Source: Sterolibacterium sp964500605 (GTDB taxonomy: Bacteria; Pseudomonadota; Gammaproteobacteria; Burkholderiales; Rhodocyclaceae). Taken from it: a DNA stretch of 64,000 nucleotides. The notes under the pieces were generated by a model that ran no database searches, had not been told where the DNA came from, and saw only the letters and a program-made list of their open reading frames with translations. A program made the translations under genes and the position numbers. The stretch is from the NCBI GenBank assembly GCA_964500605.1, contig CAZCOS010000002.1, forward strand, positions 1-64,000. Direction: 5' to 3'. Below are positions 51,914 through 61,666 of the stretch, in pieces; position 1 is the stretch's first letter; every line of letters starts with the position of its first letter.

Positions 51914-54900
51914 ATGAACGAGAGATCAAATCGCTTTTATCAGACACTCCATTCTGTTGCACCTCGAAAGCTGTGGGGCAGCTTGGGCGCAAGCAAAAAT
52001 AAGTGGATACAAAACTGCTTGGGCTTGTTGTTGGGGATGCTGCTTGGTGGCCCCGTGCTTGCTTATGATTACCAGCTTTGGACAGCTGGAACCCCGCTGC
52101 CGGGTAGTGATTACGCGGGGACCAGTTACACGGTCAAATTGAAGAAAAACTACAGCTTAGCCTTTCCTGTTGATTCTTCATGCAATAAGGCAGCTCAAGT
52201 TAATTACGGCGGTGGATGTATCGGTACATCTCATGCAGTTAATGCGGGTGGAGGATCTAGAACCAGTACCGGAGACGGACCAGGAACTTGGCAACGTGCC
52301 TATATTTCTTCTGGGTGTAATTGGGTGGAGTTGGTAGCGGGCTTTCAACTGAAGCTGGATGCCACACAAGGATGTACCGTCACGGGCTATACAAAAAATA
52401 ATTGTAATAATTGTGATGCAACGGGAGGCTCTCAACCTTCTCCCGGCAGCTACACGATCAATTTGAAGCAAAGAGCCGTCTGGTCGAATCTGCCTTATTT
52501 GTCCGGATTTTCAACGGCGGTCTATTCCATCGCTGCCGCGGCGTATGGAAAAGCGGTTGCCGTAACGGCGGACCCCAAAGTGGCGGACACCGGTACAGCG
52601 GCCACGGGGGCTACTGTGAGCTTTACGAGCCTGACTCCGGCGGTCTGTACGGTTACTGGCACAACCGTCACCAACGCCGCGCTGGCTGCAGACTCAACCT
52701 GTACGATACGGGCGACTGCAGCGGCGCATGCGGGTAACAAGCTTGAGACGGGTTACACGGATTATTCCTGGGCAGTGAGCAAGAAACTGCCACAAGTCAT
52801 CAATTTCCCGGCGCAGCCTTCGCCGCAATCGTATGCGACGCTCCCCGCCACCTTTGAAGTTGATCCTTTGGCTTCAGGGGGAGCCTCTGGAAACACGGTG
52901 GTCTATGGTTCCTTGACCCCCGCCGTCTGTACCGTATCGGGGACAACAGTATCCATTGTCAGTACCGGTACATGCACCCTCACGGCTGATCAGGCAGGTG
53001 ATGCGACGTATGGTGCTGCTGAGCAGGTGACACGCAATGTTACGATCAAACGTCAGTTGCTCATCAATTTCCCGACCCAGACGCAAACGAGTCGTTTGTT
53101 CGTTCTGAATCAGGTTTTCAGCATTGATCCCCTTGCTACGAGTAACGCCTACCCTAATGCGATTACCTATAGCTCGTTGAATAATGCGGTTTGTACTGTT
53201 TCGGGTACTTCGGTGACGATGAAAAGTGTCGGTATCTGCAAAATTGCAGCAAACCAGGCCGGCGATGCCACTTTTGAGGCTGCGACACAAGAAACCCAGA
53301 GTGTTGAGCTGACCAAGGCTCTGCAATATATCGTGGTCACGACGCACGCACCCGGCACCAAAATCAATGGGGGGACTTTCACCGTTAGTGCTGAATCTCG
53401 TGCCAAATCTACTAATGCATTGACGCATCTACCCGTTCAGATTCAGGGGATTGGAAGTTGTTCTGGGAGTGGCTCTGTGACTGATTCCGCCGGAAGCGTT
53501 ACGATTACCATGACATCCAGTACAGGGATTTGTACGGTGCTCTTCACGCAGGCTGGGGATTCGAATTATGAAATGGCGGATCCAATAACGGAATACACCC
53601 TGCCGGATACCACGGGTGGCTCGGGTTGTTTTGGAGAGGGAACGTACACTTCTTTGCAATTTACGAATACTGGGGGGTATATCGGCTGGGCGTGTAATGA
53701 CGGGAGCTTGCCTGGCGGCCCTAATGTGAGTTGCAATCCCCCGGTTTGGTGGAATGTCTGGCCGATTTACCAATCAGGTTGGTCTATTGGCCCGGGAAGC
53801 GGGCTCAAGGGGCATGTCCTGCAAACCTCATTGAACCCCGGAAAATCCTTCAAAATTCAGAAGGCTCCGGGGGGGGGGGATTTTTACAATATTCTGAATG
53901 TGACCGATCAGACCTGTTTGGCCTCTGGCGATGCCGTTTATGAAATCGGCGGTTCGCGCAAAGGCGCAAACGCAAGTGCAGGTTATTTAATTGCTTTCCG
54001 GGATACGGCAACCATGCCGGGAGCTTATTGTGATTACTCCCATGCCCAGACTAAGTGGAAAATGCATATCCAGGGGAGCTTTGCGACCTTTGAAACGGCG
54101 GGCTATCCTTCCTGGCCCAGTCACGGTTGTATCGGTTCAGAGAGCAGTGCCGGCTTGAGAAATCGTCTGATTGCTCCTGGAGATGGCAATTTCGGTCACT
54201 GGGGGGATAGTTGGGTGCGTAATGCAGCTCCTTCGTGTAACAGTAGTGGAGCCAGAATTAAGTGCGGCGGTTATCAACCGCCCCCTCCCAATCATATCCG
54301 CTTCGAATTTGATTCCGACAAAACCTATGTTTGCCAGGCTGCAGTGACCATCAAGATGTGCACCAATGATGCCCCTGCACTGGGGAGCGCGGGGACGTGC
54401 TCACCTTACCCGGGCTATGCCGTACTCAAGCCCGTTGTTTCCAAGGGAACGTGGTCTGGTTTGACTTTGCCGCCTCTGACTGGATTCACAGGCTCCTCAA
54501 CCGGGGTTTATCTTTCGCATGATACGGTGGGCGGCACAGCGGTTAGCCTGAGTTATTCCAGCCCGAGTATGACCTTGGCTGATACGGCACTGGAGTGTTA
54601 TGACACGGCAACCGACCAGCGGGTGGATTGCTCGGCAGCCTTTACCTACAAGACCTGCCCACCCTTCGATGCCGTGGAAAAAGGTGCGCCCATTGCCTCG
54701 AATCTTTATACCAAGCTGGCCGGTGAAGATTTCGAGTTTGATGCGGTGACGGGAAATGCGGCTTATACCGGCCGAGCGAAGATTGAACTGGTTGACGTTT
54801 CGTCCGCACAAGCTTGTGATTCACCACTTCCAGCCGCGCTGGCTGGGGTTAGTTTTTCTGTACCATCCGTATCGATAGGTTCAAACACATATAACTATGT

Positions 54901-56506
54901 CGCTGGCGATCTTGGCCGCAAGACCTTCAAAGCCAATTACGATAATGCGGTTGGAAAGGTAGCTGTCCGTGTCATCGAGCTTGATAAAGGTAATAAGTGC
55001 ACGGCTTCGACGGATACCTTCACCATTCGTCCGACGAAATTGAGCTTGACGACTACACTTCCCGCTTCACCGGCAACCGCGACGGCAGGTCTGGATTTCA
55101 GTATCTCTGCCACGGCCAAGACTTCGACGGGAGCGAATGCCACCGGTTATGCGGGGGTCACCCCTGTACTTGACGACCGCTACGTTTACGATTGGGATAA
55201 TGCAAGTATCTCAGGCTTGCTGGCAGGTCATTTTGCTTCGGCAGCAGCGGGTGTGGCCACAGGAACTGCTTTCAAGTTCAGCGGTGTGGGCGAGGTTCAC
55301 TTCGTTGATTACAAAACTGATGCCCGTGTGATGTTCCATGCCAGTTCTGTAGGCGACGTGACTTTCACCACGCTTTCGGGGGATCAGGCAAAAGGAGATT
55401 GTATTGCCGGCTCCTTTGATGATGCGTCGGTTTTGGTCGGGGGCCTCAAGAAGTACGGTTGCAATATCGGTTCAACTGCACTCGATTTGCCTCGCTTTAT
55501 CCCGGATCATTACGAAGTGGATAACCGTCTCAGTTCAAGATGCGGGGGTTCCGGACCGGATCTTTTGGGCGGTATGACCTACTTCGGACAAGCGTTCAGG
55601 CTGCCACCCACGGCTTGGGTTGCTGCAGTCGGGGCGGATGGCTCTGTATTGAAAAACTTGAATACGGGTAGCGGATACGCCTCGATGCCAAGCTTCACTG
55701 TGGAGGCCGTGGATAACAATGTCGTCAAGTTTTCGCCTGCAACGGCTGATGCAGATCCGGGCGCACCCGTCGTTCCCTTCATGGATCTGACACCTTTTGC
55801 GTTTACTTCAGGTGAGTACACAAATATCGCATCGGGAACCGTCTCCCGGATCGCACCTCAGAACTTTGAAAAGTTCGGCCTGAAAACGACAGTAACAGAC
55901 CCAGATGGTATTTTGATCAAGAAGTGTGACGGAGCGGCGCACTCGGCAACGAGTTGTTCAACCGCAACGACTGTGAAGCTGCGTTTCGGCATTCTCAAAC
56001 TGGACAATGCCTATGGCCCGGAGACCCTGCCTTTGCATGTGCCGGTTCGGGCTTTGTATTGGGATGGCGCAAAGTGGGCACTCAATACGGAAGACAGCTG
56101 TACGGTTTTGAATACCCGAACCAACGACCCGCTCAGTACGCCCAATGATCCTTCAAGTAATCTGGTTATTGCAAACTACAAGGGTGGGGGTTTAGCTGCT
56201 GGAAATATTGTCATCAATGCGGCTTCAACGACCCTGGCAGGTGGAAAAGCTTCCATCAGAATCGAAGCCCCCGGAGCCGGTGTTCACGGCAGTGCGGATG
56301 CCGTTTTGAACTTGTCTGGTGTGAATGCCCTGACTACGGGGGGGATGGGTAATTCCTGCGCACTGAATGGCAGTTCGGCAACGGGCGCGAATTTCTCTTA
56401 TCTGCTTGGGAAATGGTGTGGTAGTGCTTATGACAAAAACCCGCATGCCACGATCCGCTTCGGCGCGCCGAAGAACCAGTTCCTCTACATGCGGGAGCGT
56501 TATTGA
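51914..56506 (+). CDS. mshQ: MshQ-like giant surface/pilus protein (DUF6701 type)
   Basis: 1530 residues from ATG 51914, which has a strong AAGGAGG six bases upstream; the frame is open to 51791. A signal sequence (CLGLLLGMLLGGPVLA) ends near residue 52. From about 289 to 560 are at least two and a half Ig-like repeats of about 90 residues (INFPAQ... PAVCTVSG ... ADQAGDATYGAA). A Cys-rich region (565-800) contains the 11-G tract at residue 652. The last 700 residues match the MshQ/DUF6701 C-terminal pattern (SIRIEAPGAGVHGSADAVLN). Probably pilus- or surface-associated; role in adhesion is inferred from the cluster. Confidence 0.85.
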   Translation: MNERSNRFYQTLHSVAPRKLWGSLGASKNKWIQNCLGLLLGMLLGGPVLAYDYQLWTAGTPLPGSDYAGTSYTVKLKKNYSLAFPVDSSCNKAAQVNYGGGCIGTSHAVNAGGGSRTSTGDGPGTWQRAYISSGCNWVELVAGFQLKLDATQGCTVTGYTKNNCNNCDATGGSQPSPGSYTINLKQRAVWSNLPYLSGFSTAVYSIAAAAYGKAVAVTADPKVADTGTAATGATVSFTSLTPAVCTVTGTTVTNAALAADSTCTIRATAAAHAGNKLETGYTDYSWAVSKKLPQVINFPAQPSPQSYATLPATFEVDPLASGGASGNTVVYGSLTPAVCTVSGTTVSIVSTGTCTLTADQAGDATYGAAEQVTRNVTIKRQLLINFPTQTQTSRLFVLNQVFSIDPLATSNAYPNAITYSSLNNAVCTVSGTSVTMKSVGICKIAANQAGDATFEAATQETQSVELTKALQYIVVTTHAPGTKINGGTFTVSAESRAKSTNALTHLPVQIQGIGSCSGSGSVTDSAGSVTITMTSSTGICTVLFTQAGDSNYEMADPITEYTLPDTTGGSGCFGEGTYTSLQFTNTGGYIGWACNDGSLPGGPNVSCNPPVWWNVWPIYQSGWSIGPGSGLKGHVLQTSLNPGKSFKIQKAPGGGDFYNILNVTDQTCLASGDAVYEIGGSRKGANASAGYLIAFRDTATMPGAYCDYSHAQTKWKMHIQGSFATFETAGYPSWPSHGCIGSESSAGLRNRLIAPGDGNFGHWGDSWVRNAAPSCNSSGARIKCGGYQPPPPNHIRFEFDSDKTYVCQAAVTIKMCTNDAPALGSAGTCSPYPGYAVLKPVVSKGTWSGLTLPPLTGFTGSSTGVYLSHDTVGGTAVSLSYSSPSMTLADTALECYDTATDQRVDCSAAFTYKTCPPFDAVEKGAPIASNLYTKLAGEDFEFDAVTGNAAYTGRAKIELVDVSSAQACDSPLPAALAGVSFSVPSVSIGSNTYNYVAGDLGRKTFKANYDNAVGKVAVRVIELDKGNKCTASTDTFTIRPTKLSLTTTLPASPATATAGLDFSISATAKTSTGANATGYAGVTPVLDDRYVYDWDNASISGLLAGHFASAAAGVATGTAFKFSGVGEVHFVDYKTDARVMFHASSVGDVTFTTLSGDQAKGDCIAGSFDDASVLVGGLKKYGCNIGSTALDLPRFIPDHYEVDNRLSSRCGGSGPDLLGGMTYFGQAFRLPPTAWVAAVGADGSVLKNLNTGSGYASMPSFTVEAVDNNVVKFSPATADADPGAPVVPFMDLTPFAFTSGEYTNIASGTVSRIAPQNFEKFGLKTTVTDPDGILIKKCDGAAHSATSCSTATTVKLRFGILKLDNAYGPETLPLHVPVRALYWDGAKWALNTEDSCTVLNTRTNDPLSTPNDPSSNLVIANYKGGGLAAGNIVINAASTTLAGGKASIRIEAPGAGVHGSADAVLNLSGVNALTTGGMGNSCALNGSSATGANFSYLLGKWCGSAYDKNPHATIRFGAPKNQFLYMRERY
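53869..53879 (+). repeat. 11-G homopolymer in mshQ
   Basis: CC followed by eleven G and then AT, encoding Pro-Gly-Gly-Gly-Asp. Loss or gain of one G would shift the frame in the middle of the gene. Other G runs in the window reach at most eight. Confidence 0.9.
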
Positions 56507-56569
56507 GCCGACAAAGCCTGTATCTCCCAGGATCTGCCAGTATCTGAGTATCTGATTCGTCTGGTCAGT

Positions 56570-56592
56570 AGGGCAACCTGTACGGTTGCCCT
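56570..56592. terminator. Possible terminator after mshQ
   Basis: A GGGCAACC, loop TGTAC, GGTTGCCC T hairpin (nine pairs) 64 bases after mshQ. The following T run is very short, so termination strength is uncertain. It lies between mshQ and the convergent gene at 56748. Confidence 0.45.
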
Positions 56593-56747
56593 TGCTGGGC
56601 GGCTCGGGAGACTCCGAACAGCAGATCAAATGGGTTCAAGGGGTCAAATCCGCCTTGACGGTATTTTGAGGGGAATGGTTTCCAGGATTGTTTATCCCGT
56701 ACCTGTGACGGGCGGGCTGGCAATTTCAAGGATCAAGAGGGCGGTGA

Positions 56748-57281
56748 TTAGGCTTCGCTGATTTTGTTAGCGGATGCCCTTGCCCATTCTTGTTGAAGTC
56801 TTGCGCTGACCTGAGCACTGAGTTGTGCCGTTAATCCAGGTATGTTTTCTTCGATGACGCGGGCGATGAGACTGGGGAGCTGAGCTTCCGCCCAGTCTTT
56901 GAATTCGGGCGTGTATTCATTTTGTGGCGGGATACTGCCGGATTGCGGTGTGACGACTTCCGTAAGCAAGGGGATGTCGTCGAAATCGTCCAAGGTTTCT
57001 AGGGCCTCTGGTGCATTCGGATTGCTCGTGGCTTCCTGATGTTTCAGGTCATCCGGATTGTGCAGATTTTCAAGATTTTCAGGATGTTCCGTTTCGTTCA
57101 GATCGCTTGCAACGATTACATCGCTTGCATCGCTCGGGCGTTTTGCTTCAGCCGCGTGTGCCGCCTTTGCCGGGCTGGGCGTTTCGCTTTCTTCGCGTGC
57201 GGGGGCTTGCGGGGCGAGGGCCGGGGGCGGGCGGCGTCTTCGCATCAGGGCATCGGCCTGGTCAAGCAGTTTGTCGGTCAC
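56748..57281 (-). CDS. Acidic protein of unknown function downstream of holC
   Basis: 177 residues: short basic start (MRRRRPPP), an acidic low-complexity middle with ASN/GLU/LEU-rich segments, the motif DDFDDIPLLTEVV, and an amphipathic helical C-terminus (PSLIARVIEENIPGLTAQL). The IPLLTEVV motif and the position beside holC and pepA recall a family (DUF2486-like) seen in Betaproteobacteria, but I cannot confirm membership. Its ATG overlaps the holC stop. Confidence 0.7.
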   Translation of the reverse strand: MTDKLLDQADALMRRRRPPPALAPQAPAREESETPSPAKAAHAAEAKRPSDASDVIVASDLNETEHPENLENLHNPDDLKHQEATSNPNAPEALETLDDFDDIPLLTEVVTPQSGSIPPQNEYTPEFKDWAEAQLPSLIARVIEENIPGLTAQLSAQVSARLQQEWARASANKISEA

Positions 57282-57715
57282 AGGGGGTCCTTTTGCAGGT
57301 CGCGAAACCGGACTTCGTGGCCTGCGTCGCGGTAGGTTTTGGCGCGTTGTCGTGCAGGGAGGCGGACTTCGTCTTCCTGGCTGACAATTTCAATGAGGCT
57401 GGGGAAGTCCTGGTAGCCGGGCGGGGGGAGGTTGCTGAGGTTGAGTAATTGCTGACCTTGCGGTAGAGGGGCCGGGGGGCAGGCAATGAGGATGGGCGTT
57501 TCTGCGGCGTGGGGGGCATGGACACGGCAATGGGGCAGGAAGCCGTTTGGGGGCTCCGCCCAGAGCCGATGGTCGATGTGGTTCGCGCTGGCTTCGTCTG
57601 GGGCATAGAGGATGATCGGACGGGTTGGCGTAGCACAGGACAGTGCCCGTTCCAGCCAGCGGGCGGCTGTTTGAAGCCGGTCGGCCGCGCCGTGGCAGAA
57701 GAGGATTTGGGTCAT
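57278..57715 (-). CDS. holC: DNA polymerase III chi subunit
   Basis: 145 residues from ATG 57715. Chi links the clamp loader to SSB. The family pattern TQILFCHGAADRLQTAARWLERAL and DHRLWAEPPNGFLPHC, with APPAPLPQG near the middle, is present. It lies 10 bases after pepA, the conserved pepA-holC order of proteobacteria, and overlaps the next gene by ATGA. Confidence 0.9.
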   Translation of the reverse strand: MTQILFCHGAADRLQTAARWLERALSCATPTRPIILYAPDEASANHIDHRLWAEPPNGFLPHCRVHAPHAAETPILIACPPAPLPQGQQLLNLSNLPPPGYQDFPSLIEIVSQEDEVRLPARQRAKTYRDAGHEVRFRDLQKDPL

Positions 57716-57725
57716 GCTGCGGGGG

Positions 57726-59225
57726 TCAATCGGTTCGGATGCCGGTACGGGCAAGGAGGAAGTGGGTCAGGAGGGGGACAGGTCGCCCGGTGGCTCCTTT
57801 TTTCTCGCCGGATTTCCAGGCCGTCCCGGCGATGTCGAGGTGTGCCCAATGATATTTTTTGGTGAATCGGGAGAGAAAGCAGGCGGCTGTGACGGTTCCG
57901 GCCGCACGCCCACCGATGTTGGCCATGTCGGCGAAGGGGCTCTTGAGCTGTTCCTGATAATCGTCCCAGAGGGGGAGCTGCCAGGCGCGGTCGTAGGAGT
58001 GTTGTCCGGCTTGTAGCAGTTCGCGGGCAAGGGTTTCGTCGTTGGCGAGTAGCCCTGAAGCAACGTGGCCGAGCGCGATGACGCAGGCACCGGTGAGGGT
58101 GGCGATGTCGATGACGCAGGCGGGTTCGAAGCGTTCGGCGTAGGTGAGCGCGTCGCAAAGGATGAGGCGGCCTTCGGCGTCCGTGTTGAGGATTTCGATG
58201 GTCTGGCCAGAGAGGGAGGTGACGATGTCGCCGGGGCGGGTGGCGTTGCCACCGGGCATGTTTTCCGTCGTCGGGATGAGGCCGATGACGTTCAGCTTGA
58301 GGCCGAGCTGGACGATGGTTTTCATCGTCCCCAGGACGCTGGCTGCACCGCACATGTCATATTTCATCTCATCCATTTCCGGGCCGGGCTTGAGTGAGAT
58401 GCCGCCGCTATCGAAGGTGATGCCCTTGCCGACGAGAACGATGGGCTTTTCGCTTGCTTTGCCGCCTTTGTGTTTGAGGGTGATGAGTTTGGGGGGCTGG
58501 TGTGTGCCCTTGGCGACGGAAAGGAAGGAGCCCATGCCGAGTTTTTCAAGATCTGCGCGTTCCAGTACGTCAACCTGGAGTCCGTGTTCCTTGCCTAGCT
58601 TCAGGGCTTCTTCAGCGAGATAGGTCGGGGTGCAGATATTGCCAGGCAGGTTGCCAAGGTCTTTGGTCAGGGCCATGCCATTGGCGATGGCCTGTCCTTG
58701 TTTGAGGGCTTCTTCGGCTTCGTCCAGATCGGCGCGGCTGCCGATTGCCAGGGTGAGTTTGCGCAGTGGGCGGCGAACTTCGTCTTTTTTGGATTTGAAG
58801 CGGTCAAAACGGTAAAGGGTTTCCGCGACGATCAGCGCGGTCTGGCGGATGCGCCAGGAAAGATCGTGTTTTTTGACGGGGAGCTCCGTCAGGGTGAGGG
58901 TGGCATCGAATGCACCCGTTTCGTTGAGGGTGCGAACACTCAGGGCGATGGCGTCGCGATATTCTTTTTCGCGGAACTCTTTTTCCTTGCCCAGGCCGAC
59001 GAGGAGAACGCGTTCGCAATGAATGCCGGGAACCTTGTGCAGGAGGAGGGTGGTGCCGGTCTTTCCCTCCATATCGCCCCGACGGAGGATGTCGGAGAGG
59101 TAGTGTTCGCTGGCTTTGTCGAGGATTTCCCCGGGAACGGAGAGCTTGCGCGGTTCGAAGACGCCGACAACGATGCAGGCACTGCGCTGCTTTTCTGGGT
59201 TGCCACTTTTTATGCTAAATTCCAT
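57726..59225 (-). CDS. pepA: Cytosol aminopeptidase (leucyl aminopeptidase)
   Basis: Hexameric two-metal aminopeptidase of family M17. 499 residues with LVGKGITFDSGGISLKPG (catalytic Lys, metal ligands, about 262-279) and the signature NTDAEGRLILCDAL (about 345-358). PepA also binds DNA in E. coli. It is divergent from lptF, the usual arrangement. Confidence 0.96.
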   Translation of the reverse strand: MEFSIKSGNPEKQRSACIVVGVFEPRKLSVPGEILDKASEHYLSDILRRGDMEGKTGTTLLLHKVPGIHCERVLLVGLGKEKEFREKEYRDAIALSVRTLNETGAFDATLTLTELPVKKHDLSWRIRQTALIVAETLYRFDRFKSKKDEVRRPLRKLTLAIGSRADLDEAEEALKQGQAIANGMALTKDLGNLPGNICTPTYLAEEALKLGKEHGLQVDVLERADLEKLGMGSFLSVAKGTHQPPKLITLKHKGGKASEKPIVLVGKGITFDSGGISLKPGPEMDEMKYDMCGAASVLGTMKTIVQLGLKLNVIGLIPTTENMPGGNATRPGDIVTSLSGQTIEILNTDAEGRLILCDALTYAERFEPACVIDIATLTGACVIALGHVASGLLANDETLARELLQAGQHSYDRAWQLPLWDDYQEQLKSPFADMANIGGRAAGTVTAACFLSRFTKKYHWAHLDIAGTAWKSGEKKGATGRPVPLLTHFLLARTGIRTD

Positions 59226-59405
59226 CGCTTATGCTCCTTTTGTTCCTTTTTTCCTCGGGGCCTTTTTTCCTGGGGCCAGAAGGGATGCGGGAAGTCTGTT
59301 TGGGGACCGGTTACTTACTTTGACGCTTCACACTTCGTACTTTCCGGTTGCTCCAGTGCTTTCGTTACGGTGTCGTGCAAATAGATTCCGAGCGGGCAGC
59401 GGGCG

Positions 59406-59461
59406 GCGGGCAATGCCCGCACTTTCCTCTGGCCTATCCGCACTACACACTATCCGCACTA
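59406..59461. promoter_or_regulatory. Palindrome and paired direct repeats between pepA and lptF
   Basis: GCGGGCA-A-TGCCCGC is a perfect 15-base palindrome (59406-59420). Just after it TATCCGCACTA occurs twice (59435-59445 and 59451-59461), 16 bases apart. The 288-base divergent region must hold the promoters of pepA and lptF; these repeats are operator candidates of unknown regulator. Confidence 0.45.
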
Positions 59462-59513
59462 TTCGTCGAGTTCTGGATTATCTCCAAATTTGTCGCTCAT
59501 CGTCAAAATTGTC

Positions 59514-60596
59514 ATGATTTACCAGCGTGTCGCTCGGCGTGAATTTACACAAACTTCAGTTGCGGTTTTCGTGACGTTGTTTTCCATCATGCTGACGACC
59601 CAGATCGTTCGTTTGTTGGCTGAGGCAGCGGGTGGAAAACTGGCTTCGGAGGCGGTGGCGGCCTTGCTGGGCTTCGGGGCAATCAATTATTTGCCGGTTT
59701 TGTTGTCGCTGACCTTGTTCATTTCAGTCCTGCTTTCGCTTTCCCGCTCTTATCGGGATTCGGAAATGCTGGTCTGGTTTTCCAGCGGGCTGCCCTTGAC
59801 AGCCTGGATCAAACCGGTGCTTTCTTTTGCCCTGCCGCTGGTCTTCATCATTGCTGCCTTGTCGCTTTTCGTTTCGCCCTGGGCGATTTCAAAAAGTGTT
59901 GAGTTTCGGCAGAAAATGAAGAATCGTGATGACGTTTCGCAGGTGTCTCCCGGGAATTTTCGGGAGTCATCGACGGCGGATCGTGTCTTTTTTGTGGAAA
60001 GCGTGTCGGGCCAGGAAAGCCGGGTACGCAATGTTTTTGTCAGTTCGGTTCAGCATGGTCGTCTGGGCGTCATGGTGGCGGCGGAGGGTTTTCAGCAAAC
60101 CCAGGCCAATGGAGACCGCTTTCTTGTTTTGGAAAACGGTCGTCGCTATGAAGGGACACCCGGTCAGCCGGATTATCGGGTGATGGAATTCGGACGTTAT
60201 GCGGTCCGTATTGAAACGCGTGAATCGCAAGGGCTGGCGCAATCGCCGAAAAGTCTGCCTCTCATGCAGTTGATCCACGATCCAAGCCGCCAGAATCTCG
60301 CGGAGCTGATCTGGCGTATCGGTATTCCGCTGGCGGCAATCAATCTGGCTCTGCTGGCTATTCCCCTGTCTTTCGTCAATCCCCGTGCAGGCCGAACGAA
60401 CAACATCATTCTGGCCATCCTTATTTATATGATTTACAGCAACTTGGTCAGTATCAGCCAAGCCTGGGTGGCGCAAGGGCGTTTGAGCTTCGCGCTAGGC
60501 TCCTGGTGGGTGCACGGCTTGATGCTGGTACTGCTCTTGCTGTTGTTTTCACGTCGCCTGCTGGTCTTTTCCTGGAGGCGCATCGCGTGGCGTTGA
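59514..60596 (+). CDS. lptF: LPS export permease LptF
   Basis: Inner-membrane subunit of the LptB2FG transporter that extracts lipopolysaccharide. 360 residues from ATG 59514 (MIYQRVARREFTQTSV), with six membrane helices, three before and three after a periplasmic beta-jellyroll domain (about 135-265). It is followed by lptG with a 10-base overlap. Confidence 0.94.
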   Translation: MIYQRVARREFTQTSVAVFVTLFSIMLTTQIVRLLAEAAGGKLASEAVAALLGFGAINYLPVLLSLTLFISVLLSLSRSYRDSEMLVWFSSGLPLTAWIKPVLSFALPLVFIIAALSLFVSPWAISKSVEFRQKMKNRDDVSQVSPGNFRESSTADRVFFVESVSGQESRVRNVFVSSVQHGRLGVMVAAEGFQQTQANGDRFLVLENGRRYEGTPGQPDYRVMEFGRYAVRIETRESQGLAQSPKSLPLMQLIHDPSRQNLAELIWRIGIPLAAINLALLAIPLSFVNPRAGRTNNIILAILIYMIYSNLVSISQAWVAQGRLSFALGSWWVHGLMLVLLLLLFSRRLLVFSWRRIAWR

Positions 60597-61666
60597 AGGT
60601 TTATGAGCGTTACCTCGCGCGTGAGATTTATGCGGGAACTGCCCTTGTTCTGGCCGCTTTTTTGATGCTCTTTGCTTTCTTTGACCTGATTCACGAGGTT
60701 GAAGATGTCGGCAGAAACGGTTATCAGCTTCAGCATGCCATTGTGTATGTTCTGCTGACCCTGCCAGGCCATAGCTACGAGCTTTTTCCCATTGCGGTGC
60801 TGATCGGCTCGCTTTATGCCTTGACTCAATTGGCCCGACATTCGGAAATTACGGTGTTGCGGACTTCGGGTTTATCCACGCGGGCGATGCTGAAATCCTT
60901 GATGCGTTTGGGGCTGGGGTTTGTGGCCTTGATTTTCGTTTTGGGTGAGTGGGTTGCACCACCGGCCGAACATGCTGCGCAGCAGTTGCGCCTGAAGGCA
61001 ACGAGTGCCATGGTGGCGCAGGAGTTTCGTTCGGGTCTGTGGCTCAAGGATGAGGGGAGCATCGTCAATGTGCGGGACGTTCTTCCCGATACCCGTTTGC
61101 AGGGCATCCGGATTTATCAGTTTGATGCGCAACATCGTTTGCAATCCATTAGCGAGGCGGAAGGCGGGGTGTATCAAGCCCCCGAAGGCTGGCGGCTTGA
61201 AAATGTGGTGCAAACCCTCTTTCAGGAGGACCACACGGAGCTTCGCCGGATTCCTTCCATGACCTGGCATTCTGCGCTGACACCGGACATGCTTTCAGTG
61301 TTGATGGTGGTTCCGGAGCGCATGTCTTTTGTCAGTCTTTGGCAGTACATCCGGCATCTTCAGGAAAACCGCCAGAAAACGCAGCGTTACGAAACGGCGT
61401 TGTGGAAAAAGCTGATTTATCCGCTGGCGGTATTGGTGATGATGGCGCTCGCCTTGCCCTTTGCCTATCTACAAGACCGGATGGGGGCCGTGAGTATTAA
61501 GGTTTTCGCCGGGATCATGTTGGGGGTGACCTTCCATATGCTCAATGGCTTGTTTTCGAGCCTGGGGGCCATCAATGACTGGCGACCGTTCTGGTCGGCC
61601 ATTACGCCGAGTGCGATGTTTTTGGCGGCGGCGGGGGGGATGTTGTGGTGGACGGAGCGTCGCTAA
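60587..61666 (+). CDS. lptG: LPS export permease LptG
   Basis: 359 residues from GTG 60587, which has GGAGG eight bases upstream and gives the family start MALKVYERYLAREIY; the frame open to 60506 lies in lptF. Six membrane helices flank the periplasmic domain, and NGLFSSLGAINDW near the C-terminus is typical. With LptF it forms the LPS export channel. Its last 65 bases overlap the convergent RDD gene. Confidence 0.94.
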   Translation: MALKVYERYLAREIYAGTALVLAAFLMLFAFFDLIHEVEDVGRNGYQLQHAIVYVLLTLPGHSYELFPIAVLIGSLYALTQLARHSEITVLRTSGLSTRAMLKSLMRLGLGFVALIFVLGEWVAPPAEHAAQQLRLKATSAMVAQEFRSGLWLKDEGSIVNVRDVLPDTRLQGIRIYQFDAQHRLQSISEAEGGVYQAPEGWRLENVVQTLFQEDHTELRRIPSMTWHSALTPDMLSVLMVVPERMSFVSLWQYIRHLQENRQKTQRYETALWKKLIYPLAVLVMMALALPFAYLQDRMGAVSIKVFAGIMLGVTFHMLNGLFSSLGAINDWRPFWSAITPSAMFLAAAGGMLWWTERR

